NCBI RefSeq assembly: GCF_037975245.1
Contig: NC_092563.1
Coordinates: 20,320,594-20,384,593 of the forward strand
From: Apostichopus japonicus
Taxonomy: Eukaryota > Echinodermata > Holothuroidea > Aspidochirotida > Stichopodidae
Reading direction: 5' to 3'
DNA: 64,000 nt
This document shows, piece after piece, positions 22,701 to 34,504 of this stretch. Each line of letters starts with the position of its first letter. Position 1 is the stretch's first letter. The notes below the pieces were generated by a model. The model was not told where the DNA came from, did no database searches, and saw nothing but the letters and a program-made list of their open reading frames with translations. The translations under genes and the position numbers were made by a program.

Positions 22701-25700
22701 GTTTTTTTCTTCTTGCACTCACATTTATGCAGATCTTATGTTTTCTTTAAAAACTTTTGCATTTTCTACATTGTTGTTGAAGTTGAAAATGTTATCTTAC
22801 AACTGTTCATTTGTGTGATCTTTCTGTCACTTGTACTGCAGCAATGCAAACGTGGATAATCTTGTGTATCAATAGTTCCATCATTCCGGCTTCTTTTTAC
22901 ATCACTTTTTCTTCATTGTCTAGGGATCACCACTTTCTGTTTTTGTTGGGGATTTTTGGGGGTTTTTTTCAGATAAGACCAAAACATTTTCAACTCAGTC
23001 TTACAAGACTGAGAATTTTGATCTTTCCTTTTTTCTTTTTTCTCAGTATTGATGAATCTTGGGCAAATCTAGTAAATTCATTATCAGGACTCTTCTGTGC
23101 TTCCTTGAATTTCATTGACGCCACCAACACAGTCGTACCTAACCTCTCCTTTCGCCCATCCGGAGTTGTGAGAGGTAAGTTTGGAACTCTGTAGCAGAGT
23201 TATAGTTAAACCCTCTTAAACATTGATTAATGTCCAAGATCTAACTTAGGTTCATTGGTGGAAACAGTAAGATATGATGCACCAATGCAGTTTGTCTAGG
23301 AACTCAGGGAATTAAGTTAATGTTCAAAGTTTACATCTGCAGTCAGTTTTGAAGGCTCTCTCATTAAATACTACCGTTCCTGTGTACAAAAACTGCTCTA
23401 CGTTATAGCAACTATAGGTACATTTCCCTGACCGAGTCTCAAGTGTAAGCTTGATATAACCAGCAGTTTGTGGAAAGGAATACTCTTCACATAGGACTCT
23501 ATATAGCGACCATTAGTTATAGTCTCAAGAAATGGTCCGAATGTAGCTTTATCTTGTAGCACCCATCCTCAGCGAGCTGACCCCCCCTCTCCCCCCCCCC
23601 CCATCTTTAATCTCTCTCCCTCTTTCTATTCCTCACTTGGTTGTAGAACTGCATGTTTTGTTTCTCTTGTCAACTTTGCAGGAGGCGAATGTCCAGACCA
23701 AGATTCGGTGAGGTATGCCAGTCTACCCAAGGAAAATGTTTGCACAGAAAACTTGACACCATGGCAGAAACTTCTTCCATGTAATTCAAAGGTAACTCTG
23801 CTTTTATGATGATAACGATATATTTATTTTAACTTATGGAGGAATTGTAAAAAACTTACTGATACAGCATAAAATTGCATAAAGGATTTGCATATATTGC
23901 ACATGATTCTTTGAATAAACTCAGCTTTAACCTACTGCAAGGTTTTTTTGCAACAAACACCAATCCAAGTAAACAGTGCAGTTAGGTTGGTGTCACCACA
24001 AAATTCAGACTATTTTACTGGCTAAATATGCCAGTGGATTTTGCCGTTTACCAGTAGAAAAGAAAAGGCACTTGCATTTCTTCTGCCAGTAGACAGCAAG
24101 AACATCAACACGGTAACAGTCGTCAATAACAAAACTGTACATGAACCAAGAATTACCGCTTATTATCGGCAGATATGATCAGGATGCTCCCATGAGCCCT
24201 AGGTACAGCAACTTATCTTTACTCAGTTGTTTGCATGATGATGATCTGAATTCCTTCATCTCAAACTCAGCCGGGACCCTGCAGGATTAATACACTGTAT
24301 GTGGAGTCCCATATGTAACACATCTAGGAAAATATCAGAGACTTTGTGGAAAAAAAGTCACTTTAAACAATTTTATGATTTAGAAGGGACTTTATTGAGG
24401 CCCTGAGTTATCCAGGGCATCACCTTGTTTTGGTATTATGATAATAACGATAATGTTTGCTCGATTATGATCTAAGTCTTTTTCATAATTCTGTCATCTC
24501 GACACAGGCAGGATTAAGTACACTGTTGAATGCCATCAGGCTCTACAATGCGCACTACCACACCCTGACTGTCGACGTCCAACCTGTCTGCCAGTCTTAC
24601 CCAGCATGCACCAGTACAGTACTTCGTCTCACACAGAGCATCAGCGTGGTCTTCAGACCTACTCTGAACGCGGGCCACCAGCAGTGGTCACTGCAATCAC
24701 TGTTTGATAGGCCTTTGAAAGGGTCCTGCCCATTGGCTGTCAAGAGCTACATCCATGTGGACATATCTAACGAGAGCGTAAGTTCGAGATATTCAAATTG
24801 CACCAGCTAGCTGGTATAGAAGCCAGTCTGAACTGGATGTGTCTTGAATTATCACTTCTTAACATTCAAATTGACAGGACTAATCAGTTTGAGAGTAGAG
24901 GACGGATAGGGGAATGAGGGATAGGGGAGGAGGGATAGGGGGAGGAGGGATAAATGAAGAGGGATGTGGGAAGGAGGGATAGAGGAGGAGGGATGGGGAA
25001 GCAAGGATAAGGGAAGGAGGGATAGGGGGATGATGGATAGGGGAAGGAGGGATAGGGGAGGATAGATGGGGGAAGGAGGATAGATGAAGTAGTGGAGGAG
25101 GGATAGGGGGAGGAGGGATAGGGTTGAGGAAGGATAGGAAGGAGGGATAGGGACGAGAGATAGGGGAGGAAGGATGCGGGAAGGAGAGATAGGGGAATGA
25201 TAATGGGAGGGGGATAGAGGGAAGGAGGGATAGGAGAGAGACTTTATGAAACATCAGATTGAACACATGTAATTACTTTATTGTAAGTGGAGGCAGTAAA
25301 AAGTATTTAAATGAAATGTCTTTTGACATGTCAGGCTTTATAGTCTTTTCATTTCTTGAGGGGTAGATCCTGGTCTACAGACATGTATTGGACTACAGTA
25401 GAGATATATATATATATATGTGCAGCAAGATGCAATTATTGAAATATAAGATCTGGGGGATTTAGGATGCAGATTGTACAGGCTCCCTTGCTACAAAATG
25501 TTACAGTTTTTCAATATTAGGATAATTGGAATTCATTCTGGGATATTTCTTTCAGATATCTCTTGACTATACATTAAACCCTCCTCCCAGCAAAGTGACC
25601 TCAGATGATCACGGAAAGGTGGCCAGTTATGATGTTGCTGAGATGACCCAGGGGCGGTCATCCCTGAATATTAAGTTCAAATGGACCTCCAAGGTTATTT

Positions 25701-28700
25701 ACGGTGAGTCACTCTTAATATACTGCTCCAATCTCTAAAGTCTCTTTGATGCATAAAATTAATTTCCATAGATTATTTTCAACATGCTATCTAGAACTTA
25801 AAAAGTTCAGTGTCACATTTTCCCCAATGTTGTATCTCTTAAGAATTATGCAGTTAATATTATATATTGCAATAACGGCACTTTTGTCATTCATGAAAAC
25901 AGTTATTTTCAAGCATTTTTCAATGAGAGAAGAATGTTGTATGTTGTCGTACTTCCTGTTGGGACAACAGAAGACAATGTTAATAACGTAAAATGACTTG
26001 CATCGAAATATGTGAAGTAATATTTCATTTTCATATTTGAAATACAAAATAATCCTTAATTCCAGCAAGATATGTAGGAGTATCATGTTTTGCTGCTGTA
26101 TGTACGGACAGCTTGAAATAGATTTATCATAATATTGTCTCTTTTCCAGCTCAGTTTGTACTCATCTTTGCATGTTATGTGTTAGTAAATCAAGAACTAT
26201 TGCTTTATTGGTCATCATTTTAACCCTAGATATATGCTAGAGAGTAAAATAGTGGTCACCTATACTCAAACTTCTAGCAGCATTTTGCTGTCAACCTTCA
26301 AAACATATTTTGGTTCACTGAGACTCAGACATAAATTGTCTTCTTAACAATAACAACCCCAATGTCTGTGAATAATTTGGCAGTTTAGAACCAACAAGTT
26401 CTTATGAACACCGACACAATTTTGGTTCATTGAGACTCAGTCATAAATTGTCTCCTTGAACACTCCTCAATTTCTGGGATTTATTTGGCATGTTCAAGTT
26501 CTTATGAACACTTTTTAGCACTTACACAAATGCTAAAACCGTGTGTGTCCGGTATCGACATGAACCGATTGATACTGTTTGATGCTATTTGTGGGTTTCT
26601 TTCTGTATACAATCACAGGTAAGGCAAACCCACCGACTCTTCACGCTCACCGATTCATTGCCGGTTACGGACAGGAGAACGGGGGCATAACGTGCATGAT
26701 ATACAACAATGACATCTCCAACGCTGTGGACGTAGTGTACATGGAGACACTCCCCTGGTACGTTAGGTTGTATCTCCACACCATGAAGATCAAAACCGAG
26801 AATGGAACGGATGTTAAGCCAGGTGAGCCTTACCCCCTATTCAAAGGGTGACAAGGGATAATCATTCTATCATGTTATCCAAACGCAGACGACGTATAGC
26901 AGTTTGTACACCCCGAACCATAGTATTTGAAGTGTATATGTATTATGCATGTATGAGTGTATGTATGTATGTATGTATGTATGTATGTATGTATGTATGT
27001 ATGTATGTATGTATGTATGTATGTATGTATGTATGTATGTATGTATGTATGTGTGTGTGTATGTATGTATGTATGTATGTATGTACGTATGTATGTATGT
27101 ACGTATGTATGTATGTATATATGTATATTAGATCCTCCTGCAAGCACCCAAACGCAAAAGACTTATAGCAGTTTTGTACACCCCAAACCATAGTATTTAG
27201 AGGGTATATGTATTATATGACCAAAAATTCATGAACCTTCAGACTTAACCAAAAGACATTAGGACCAGTCCAATGCTGCCAATATATAAATGTCGTTTGA
27301 AGACGTATTTGTTTTTAAAGTTATTTTACGTAATATTACCTTTTTAAAATCTCTTGTTTGTTATCGCCTCTTATTGTACTTTTATAACCTCCTATTGTTT
27401 ATTATATAACCTCCTATTGTGTTTTTTTTATATAACCTCCTATTGTATTTTTAATAACCTCTTAATTGTTTTTTACTTTTTTGTGTTGGTATTTTAGGAT
27501 TATTTTTATTAGGTTATTATTTGTTTTCACTGTATTTATTTCCTTTTTATCGTTTATTGTTTTATTGTGAAGCGCTTTGATACTTTTGGTGATTTAGCAC
27601 TATATAAATGACGCATTTATTTATTATTCTACACAAAACTGGAAACTAAACTATTCACTGAAATAAACCATAGAATGGAGTTGATCATAGATAGCCTTGA
27701 TAAATAGCATTTTGCATCAAATGACCTGTTTTAAAGTAGTCTTCAAAATGAAAGAAAATGAGCCGTTAAGTGAGACTTTAGTCGTAGTAAGTGGGGTTCA
27801 ATTATGGCACACTTAAAACATTGAACCGACAATTTTTTTGCATTTGTTAAATTATAGTTCTTCTCTCTGTGTTAGAAACATACACCTCTATATATTTACA
27901 TAGTTAAACCAAAACATTAACTAAACTCTTGGCAATATCTGCAGAAGCATCCTGAGTAATAATGATGCTGTTTTTCTTTACACCTTTTGGCACATATTAC
28001 TTAATAAATTTACATTTGGACAACCTCAAATGAGTCGAAAAATACCATCCTTTGTTTGAATGCAAATATGATGAGTGGAATAAGAATAATTTTAAGCTAT
28101 AAAGTCAAATAGGTTACTGGATGATGCTCTGATTTGGAAATGCATTTTGAGCCTAGCTTTGCAAATTAACATCACCCTCCCTTTTGAGAGAGAAAAAAAG
28201 GGTATGGAGAGACATTCCGCAATAGAACAGTACAAGTTTGGCTTCCTTCTTCTGCTGTACAGATATGCTACGGTTTGTGCCAGGGCGAGATCGGGGGAGG
28301 CCTTACCTCTTGGAGTTAATGTTCACTTTACCACCAGCATCTGTCATAACTTTCAGCATCCAGTTTGACAGGGCCTTCCTGAAATGGACGGAATACCCAC
28401 CAGATGCTAATATTGGTTTCTATTTAGGGTAAGGGCAGATATTTTACTGTGCTTTTTGTAAAACAGCTGAATATAGAAATGATGGCAACTGGGTTTATAG
28501 GAAAATAATTACCTAACCATGGAAGGTGTTTGATCATTTTGAATTTTAACATCTCCAGTTGTTCAAAGAAATGATCCCTAAGTAAATCGTTAACTTGTGT
28601 TCTGCATCCATGTCACGCACATGTAATAGTAATACTCTGAAAGACGAATGTAGAGTTAACCCTTCACTAATTTTTGATTTGCAAAATCGTTGTGAAGGGG

Positions 28701-30607
28701 TCAGATGTAGCTCATGGCCTAGCCTGATTTGCATATAAGAATCAGGGCAGAAATTGTTATTGACATTAACTGCTGTGGTTAATTTTGGACCTAAGAAACA
28801 CTTGACAGCATTCATAATGCACTAGAAGCGCTAGGATGCATCTGATGGAAAATGTAAGGAAAATGTAAGGCAGTTACGTCATCTTAATGAGGAGACATCC
28901 CTCTGCTTCAGAGAAGTTTAGTTGATTTAGCTTTAAGGTCTAACATAGACCTACATGTTTTGATTTGTGCTGTCAAATTTCTGCTATGTTTCGTAGCATC
29001 TCTATCCAGAAACACATGTTTATTGTGAAGGTATGAACTTTTTTAATGTGTATTCATATTATTAGAATCTGACATCCATGATGGCTGATCAGTTAACAAT
29101 GGCTTTGTTTTTCTTTGTAATAAATCCTGCTTTTGGAAGAAAGCCACAGATTGTAAAGATATTCAATAGAATAACTCTCTGATATTTCGTTTTCCTCTAT
29201 TTCCATCTCTAGGTCTGCAGTCATCAGTGCCAATTTACCATCTTCTGCCAATTTTACAACAGCACGGCAGCTCCAAGATGCATCCTTGCCATCAAGGTAT
29301 ACCTGATAACATCTAACCCATGAAAACTTACCCCTTAAAGCTTAAAGCTTATGATGTAATGTAACCAAAAACGGATCCTTCTATCACTTCAAAACTGTTT
29401 AATTCTAATCTGAATTTGATTACATTCCCATGAGTAAAATCTATTTACAGAGGAGTTTAGAAGGATCTTCCTTCTATATTTTCCTAATCCCAATATCTTC
29501 TATCTTGACATAAACCTTTCTTGCGCGTACTTCACAACAAGATCCGAAATGACCTGTGACAATTTATCGTAGTGCCTCTTGCCTCTCGATAGATTCAGTG
29601 GCAACAAATAATGAGAGAGCAAAGACGTTTGGTGCCCTTTGAAGTCGTCCAGTGTAGAATATCATGCTAACTAGTGACTATTTTCACTATGGTCACAATG
29701 ACTATTTATAGCATTCTTTTTGGAATCATTGTTAAATACAACTTCTCTGAACATTTGCTTCATTTTTCTATCCCAATTGCAATTTGATGCTTCACAGTTC
29801 TTTAATCGTTGATGCATTTGAATATCAACATCCAGAAAGAACAAACATATTTTAAAAAGAAATTGCAATTCAAATATTTGATTTAAAAACAATTTTTTTA
29901 AAAAAGCAAATATCTATCCTGACAGCCTAGATTATTACTTTCTGTGCACCGAAGTACCGTAGACTAATATCAAAATGATGAGGTAATTTGTTTTCTGCAG
30001 ATAGCAGCAATTTTTTTTCAAAGATGAAAAAAAAATTGAAATGATTTTAAACACACTGACCATAGTTAGAAAGGCCATCACAATGGAATGTATTTTACTT
30101 TTGAGTGTTTTATAATGAAAAGTTAGAAAAGAATATTAACCAAATTAATCAACCTTCCCCCTGTTTATATGCCTGTAAATGAAATGACATGACACTTCTC
30201 TCTGTTTCTCGTTCCTTGTCACTCTCAGTTCAAGCAGTTCCCCAGGGTCAGAGCAGTTCATTCGGATATACACGGAACCTCTATTGCTGCAGCTCCCTCT
30301 ACCAGACTTTAGCATGCCGTACAATGTCATATGCTTAGTCTGCACGGTATTCGCCATCGCGTTCGGCTCCATTCACAACCTGACGACGAGACGGTTAGAC
30401 TACGAGAAGAAGAAAGAAACGATATGGATGAAGGTTAAGAGAAGGATTCCATTCTTGGGAAAGAAGGAGAAAAAAGACTCCAAGGAGAGTAAAGAAGAGA
30501 AGAAGGAGGATGGAAGAGCAAGAGATGCCTCATCGACGAACGAAGATGCTACCGGTGATGCGGGAAGAACCAAAGAGGATGTTGCGAAAGGTACAAAAGT
30601 TGATTGA
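19610..30607 (+). CDS. PIGT: GPI transamidase subunit PIG-T, complete, 10 coding exons
   Basis: PIG-T (yeast Gpi16) is a non-catalytic subunit of the ER GPI transamidase, which attaches GPI anchors to proteins. Joining ten exons (1842 bases) gives a 613-residue protein; every junction is GT-AG and in phase. An N-terminal signal peptide ([14 protein letters not shown]) leads to a large luminal domain with family blocks [64 protein letters not shown] and [15 protein letters not shown]. The Cys in CTENLTPW (residue 181) matches the human Cys182 reported to bond PIG-K. One membrane segment lies at about 518-536. The cytosolic tail is Lys/Glu-rich, which accounts for most of the length beyond the human 578 residues. 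Introns hold a LINE fragment, a MITE and simple repeats. Confidence 0.97.
20015..20641 (+). mobile_element. CR1/Rex-like LINE 3' fragment in PIGT intron 1
   Basis: The frame (20020-20562) encodes the RT C-terminal region: [44 protein letters not shown] and [17 protein letters not shown], then a stop. The 3' UTR ends in GAAGACGAAGACGAAGAA, a short tandem tail typical of CR1-like elements. The frame is open but the element is 5' truncated and in the sense orientation of PIGT. Confidence 0.85.
20879..21637. mobile_element. Non-autonomous element with perfect 8-bp target duplication, PIGT intron 1
   Basis: TTAAGAAC occurs at 20871-20878 and 21638-21645. The inverted ends are imperfect (AGGTACCGTTATTTTCCGC against CGGTTTCAGTTGTTTTCCGC). 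Several subterminal TTTCCGC/GCGGAAA words lie near both ends. hAT-like by duplication length. Contains a direct repeat, CTTAGGCTGTAAGCAC, twice near 21130-21165. Confidence 0.7.
22483..22663 (+). CDS. PIGT: PIGT exon 2
   Basis: Acceptor AATACAG|GTCAAC, donor AGAAG|GTAAGT. Encodes [34 protein letters not shown] and GAELWAWF, closely matching human PIGT. Confidence 0.97.
23047..23174 (+). CDS. PIGT: PIGT exon 3
   Basis: Acceptor TTCTCAG|TATT, donor AGAG|GTAAGT. Encodes [14 protein letters not shown] and [20 protein letters not shown]. Confidence 0.97.
23682..23791 (+). CDS. PIGT: PIGT exon 4
   Basis: Acceptor TTTGCAG|GAGG, donor CAAAG|GTAACT. Encodes [20 protein letters not shown] and KLLPCNSK, including the conserved Cys181. 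Confidence 0.97.
24508..24777 (+). CDS. PIGT: PIGT exon 5
   Basis: Acceptor CGACACAG|GCA, donor GAGAGC|GTAAGT. Ninety codons from [18 protein letters not shown] to [17 protein letters not shown]. Phase 0 at both ends. Confidence 0.96.
24895..25240 (+). repeat. Purine-rich GGGATAGGGGAGGA minisatellite, PIGT intron 5
   Basis: About 340 bases of degenerate GGGATAGGGG-AGGA-type units, almost all G and A on the plus strand. It begins about 120 bases after exon 5. Long G runs on one strand make G-quadruplex or triplex structures possible. Confidence 0.85.
25556..25703 (+). CDS. PIGT: PIGT exon 6
   Basis: Acceptor TTTCAG|ATATCT, donor TACG|GTGAGT. Encodes [13 protein letters not shown] and [15 protein letters not shown], matching the human NLNIQLKWKR region. 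Confidence 0.95.
26308..26515 (+). repeat. Diverged tandem duplication, period about 112 bp, PIGT intron 6
   Basis: TTTTGGTTCACTGAGACTCA at 26308 recurs as TTTTGGTTCATTGAGACTCA at 26420. Both copies end with AAGTTCTTATGAACAC. Confidence 0.8.
26619..26822 (+). CDS. PIGT: PIGT exon 7
   Basis: Acceptor ATCACAG|GTAAGG, donor CCAG|GTGAGC. Encodes [16 protein letters not shown] and [20 protein letters not shown], the best conserved block of the family. Confidence 0.97.
26957..27123 (+). repeat. (ATGT)n microsatellite, PIGT intron 7
   Basis: About 165 bases of ATGT with few interruptions (GTGTGTGT near 27050, ATGTACGT twice). The long ORFs here are artefacts of the tetranucleotide in all frames. 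Confidence 0.97.
27360..27625 (+). repeat. TATAACCTCCTATTGT minisatellite followed by a repeat tail
   Basis: Four imperfect copies of TATAACCTCCTATTGT plus T-rich spacer, period about 25-30 bases (27360-27470). They are followed by GAAGCGCTTTGATACTTTTG and ATATAAATGACGCATTTATT, resembling the 3' end of a SINE or MITE. Confidence 0.55.
28263..28428 (+). CDS. PIGT: PIGT exon 8
   Basis: Acceptor CTGTACAG|ATATG, donor TTAGG|GTAAGG. Encodes [20 protein letters not shown] and [19 protein letters not shown]. Confidence 0.96.
29213..29296 (+). CDS. PIGT: PIGT exon 9
   Basis: Acceptor ATCTCTAG|GTCTG, donor CATCAAG|GTATAC. A short exon encoding [20 protein letters not shown], then QDASLPS. The least conserved exon, but phases match both neighbours. 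Confidence 0.9.
30229..30607 (+). CDS. PIGT: PIGT exon 10 (membrane segment, tail, stop)
   Basis: Acceptor CACTCTCAG|TTCAAG. Encodes [20 protein letters not shown], the membrane helix [19 protein letters not shown] and a basic/acidic tail ending GTKVD. Confidence 0.97.
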
Positions 30608-31017
30608 CCGAGAAGTCCAACTTCCAAGGTACGCTGAGGTCCCTGAATGTTCCAGGTCGACTGGCACGTGAAGAATGCGCATCTGTTTTTGACTGTCTTG
30701 AATGGCATAAAATAGAGAGATTTTATTCAAAGGTTTGGTGGCAATTCATGGTAAGCTTGATGAGACAAAGAGACCAGTCACTGGTGTGCATGTATTCAGT
30801 GGTTTAGTATGCAATGCGTATAGCCAAAGATGGGAATGGCCAAACAGAAAGGAGAGAGAGATGATAGCACTATCATGTGAGGACAGCCTTTTGACCCAGT
30901 GAATCGAGACTGTACAGGACAAGCCCTGTCAGAACTTTCTGGCAAGATAACTTATCCTTATGCTTCCTCTAAACCTTTCCCAAACTCAAACCAGTTTTTC
31001 TAAGGATTCTGACTTGC
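30608..31017 (+). other. Probable PIGT 3' UTR
   Basis: Follows the PIGT stop. No AATAAA is present close to the stop; the first clear one on the plus strand is near 31724, so the UTR end is unknown. Confidence 0.4.
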
Positions 31018-31450
31018 AGGCTCCTCCTCCTCCTCCTCAGTAATATGAGATAACCCCCTGCCCCCTCTCAGTGTGGTGAGATAGGCACCCCTGCCTCTTC
31101 TAAGTATGATGAGATACTAATAATAATAATCAGCAGTTATTTTTACGACGCTTAAGCGACCACAAATGTGGGAGAACCTGCAAGGGATTATGAATTACAA
31201 CTTACACTTCGGGGTTGGCTTCCAATTCAACATTTTAACTCAAATTTGGAATGTTTTCAATTTGAAAAGTCATTTCAGATGGGAAAACCTCCTGATTGCT
31301 AAGCCTCATTGCTTCAAATGCCACAGCCTTTATCCACTTGTTAAAGATAGGCCCCCCACCCCACTCTCCTCAGTATGGTCAGATAGGCCCTGCACCTCCT
31401 TAGTATGGTGAGATAAGTCCCCTGCACCTCCTCAGCATGGTGAGTAGACA
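31018..31450 (+). repeat. CTCAGTATGGTGAGATAGG minisatellite, interrupted
   Basis: About six units of CTCCTCAGTATGGTGAGATA followed by a C-rich spacer, period 30-40 bases. The array is interrupted at about 31117-31345 by unrelated sequence starting CTAATAATAATAATCAGCAG; GATA lies at both junctions. Confidence 0.65.
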
Positions 31451-32281
31451 ACTCCCCCCCCCCCACCACCACCTCTCAAATTCAATATTCTGGGCTAACA
31501 TTCTGAATTGATGGGATGTCCATTCACAAGGAAGAGTAATTTATTTTCAACATCCAGCAGCTAACATTGACAAGAAACCTATTTGATGTTGATGTATTTT
31601 GTTGCAATGATAAATGTCTAACAGAGACTCACTCCAGGTACATAGGAAGGAAAATGAGAGAGAGTTCATTAGGCTGCGCACACAATGGGCAATAAGAGCA
31701 TGGAAAAGAGGGGTGTCATGAAAATAAATCTTTAGAATATGGAATTGAAATTTGTCAACTTAAATCGGTTCAGATGCATTAATTTTGAGTTTTCAAGATT
31801 TTTACCTTTAGAATATATTAAACATCTGAAATTTATAAATGGGGTGATAAAATATTTTATTTGAGAGCACAAAATTTCGTGTTCATTTGCAGGACATTTG
31901 GATAGCTAACTTCTTTGTTTGTTTGTTTTTGTGGTAAATTTAAGAAGTCCAGTTACTGATTAATATCACATGTTTCAAGGGTAATTTGTTCAGTGGAAGC
32001 TACGTTTAGAAGGATTGGACATAATACGTCAACACTCATGCTAAAAGCAGACATTACATTGAATTATATCTTTACAGGAAGATATTCCGTACTTTAAGAA
32101 CAGCAAATTTTTTCGAATAAGTCAAACGCTGAAGAAAGTTCAGTTGAGCTTTGAGACAATGTTGTATAAAGGAATCATGACCTGTGTCACCAAGTTCCCA
32201 AAAGTAAACCTTCCTGGCCAAATTCCCACTTTTTTTCTTTCCTAAAAGAGTTTTTGCAGTGACTTCATTCCGTGACTTAAA
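31451..32281. other. No supported gene
   Basis: AT-rich non-coding sequence. Contains AATAAA near 31724, a possible polyadenylation signal. Confidence 0.4.
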
Positions 32282-32475
32282 AGTAGTCAGTATAGGCCCC
32301 AAATTATATCATGCTATAATTACTAGGAGTTTTCAAAGAGTACTTTTCTGGAGGTCTTTACTCTCTAAAATGTGAGGAAAATTTCATTGAAGGTTGTAAT
32401 CAAAACAGTCTAAGAAATTTGACCAAAGGTGACCATATTTGAATATCTATGATATTTAGGGCCCGTGCAGCATAG
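32282..32475. mobile_element. MITE copy A (shared with 36492)
   Basis: Direct-orientation match to 36492-36740: GTAGTCAGTATAGG, CCCAAATTATA, GACCAAAGGTGACCATATTT and GAATATCTA are shared. Lacks an internal segment present in copy B. Confidence 0.75.
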
Positions 32476-34107
32476 CTATTAGTCAGCTTGAAGTCCTGGA
32501 AATGACTCGAAGTGACTCCTTACAACTCTGCTTTTGAGGTTTAATATTTGTATTATATACCTGTACTTCTATAGCAGTTGTTTGGGAATGTCTGTAATAT
32601 ATCTAATCTTCCTTCTTTAGTGGTTTTATTTATCTTGATCACTGAGGTTAAATGTTAGTCGTAAATTTTGCAGCATCAATTTGTCAATTTTGAATCGATT
32701 TTAGTACATTCTTTGCTTTCAATGTTGTTTGACACTCCAAGCTACCTAGTCAAGGGTTACTTCAAACAGAGATTAAAAGTTAAGAAACTACTATTAAATT
32801 GTGCTAAAAGTACCTTGACATAAAAGAATCTAGGAATGTGTCTTCGTTTTGGTCAAATGTACACTTATCTTGAGTAAAATGATGTTCGGGTTGAAAGATA
32901 TTGCGGATGGAGCTCAAAGCTCCTTCGCAGGGAGGGATTGGGGGGTGGAGGGGGAGACTGATTGCGTTTCTGAGGTAAACCCTATCTCGCCATAAAATAC
33001 ACTATGGCAGACACTATAATTACCATTCCGTTTGTGGCAGAGAAGAGACACAGCAGATGTTTATAAATTAATTCATAAAAATGTGTTTTTTTCTGCCAAT
33101 TAACTGTTTCCAGAAAATGTTACTGCAACATTTTGAACATTCAACTCCGATTGAAATATTTCTTTCTTTGGTTGAGTAGTTAACAAACTATATGGAACCC
33201 TTGATTTTGTCAATTGACACTTGCATACTACAGTACTATACGTGAGAATCATTAATGGTTAGTTTAATTAAGGCATCTAGCAAACCCGTCTTAATAATAA
33301 ACGTGTATGAATGATATATGCAATTTTGCAATAAAAGGTAAAAAATAAATGGTTTTATGTTTGTTTCTTTGTTTACAATTATCGAAAACACTCACAAATT
33401 CATATTGCGAGCTTTGCCACCATGATGTTTATGGCCTTTGAATACAGGGGCTACGGACAAGGAGGGAGGAATGGGGTAAGGCCCCATTCCCCTATAAATT
33501 TGTCAAAAAGGCTCCTTTCTATATTGTCCATGTATAGTGTCCATTGTTTGTTAATGAAATAAACTCTTATCCTTATGTAAGCTATAAGTGCAGTCTTTGA
33601 GGTTGGTTTTGTGGTTAACCCCATCAAATCAAAATCACACCACACACCCAGACTACCCCCGCCCCCCCCCCCCTTTCCCAAATTCATTCCTATTCCGCCG
33701 CCTGTGTATAAGTCTGTAAATGGGTATTTCAACCTATCCTATAGCCCCCTAAGCTCAGAAATAATATCTGATAACAAGGCCTTCCAGCCATTATAATATG
33801 GTCATATATTATCATGATAACTTGAAAGCAAAAGTTTTGATTTTTTACTCCTGTTTCGACTATTTTCTAGAGTTCGTTTCATATTTTGTCAAAAGTCAAA
33901 ATTTCGGATTATGAGGTATCTGAAACGAAAAAGTAATCTTCTTCGTTTCCTGGCACTCTCGTATACAGAGACTCAGTTGAAGGATAAAATTAGGCCTACC
34001 GCGGCCGTAAAGGGCATCTCAACTTGAAAATGTGAGGACGGAGTCCCGACTCACTTTGAAAAGTGGGATCAGCTGATTCCTCCCATCCCCCGTTCATCAT
34101 AATCATA
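32476..34107. other. No supported gene
   Basis: AT-rich; a C tract near 33660 and G-rich debris near 32930 and 33460. No coding family recognised. Confidence 0.45.
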
Positions 34108-34115
34108 TTTGTGTA

Positions 34116-34496
34116 CATAGGCGTAGAGAGGCGGGGGCTGCAGCCCCCCCCCCCACCAAATATTTTTTTGTGATATTTGGGCAATATGCTGAGAATTTTC
34201 GGGCACCTTCGGAAAGAAAAATAATTTGCAGTGTTTTTCAATGGTTAAACATATTATTATTATCATTATTATTGTGACGTCTTCCCCAATAATTATAACC
34301 AATATGGAAGGGTAATAACACGGCAAATGACTCAAATGAGGGTATGTTATTAGCATGCGATGTAATAACCGATGCATGCTCTGTATGATATGCACATTTA
34401 CATGTTGAACGCGCGCGGATCGCGCGAAAAGTTTTAATTATATTTTTCGGGCAAGTCGTTACAGCCCCGAAATCAAATTGGGCTCCTACGCCTATG
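34116..34496. mobile_element. hAT-like MITE, 381 bp
   Basis: Inverted ends CATAGGCGTAG (exact 11 bp). Flanks TTTGTGTA (34108-34115) and TTCGTGTA (34497-34504) match 7/8. The left end holds a GGGGGCTGCAGCCCCC palindrome. No ORF. Confidence 0.75.
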
Positions 34497-34504
34497 TTCG
34501 TGTA

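Noticed and set aside
24880-25266. Proline/serine-rich ORF on the minus strand
   Set aside because: It is the complement of the purine minisatellite in PIGT intron 5.
26848-27193. Long ORFs of MYVC or IHTY repeats
   Set aside because: They are translations of the ATGT microsatellite in several frames and both strands.
30400-30730. Minus-strand ORFs over PIGT exon 10
   Set aside because: Shadows of the Lys/Glu-rich coding tail.
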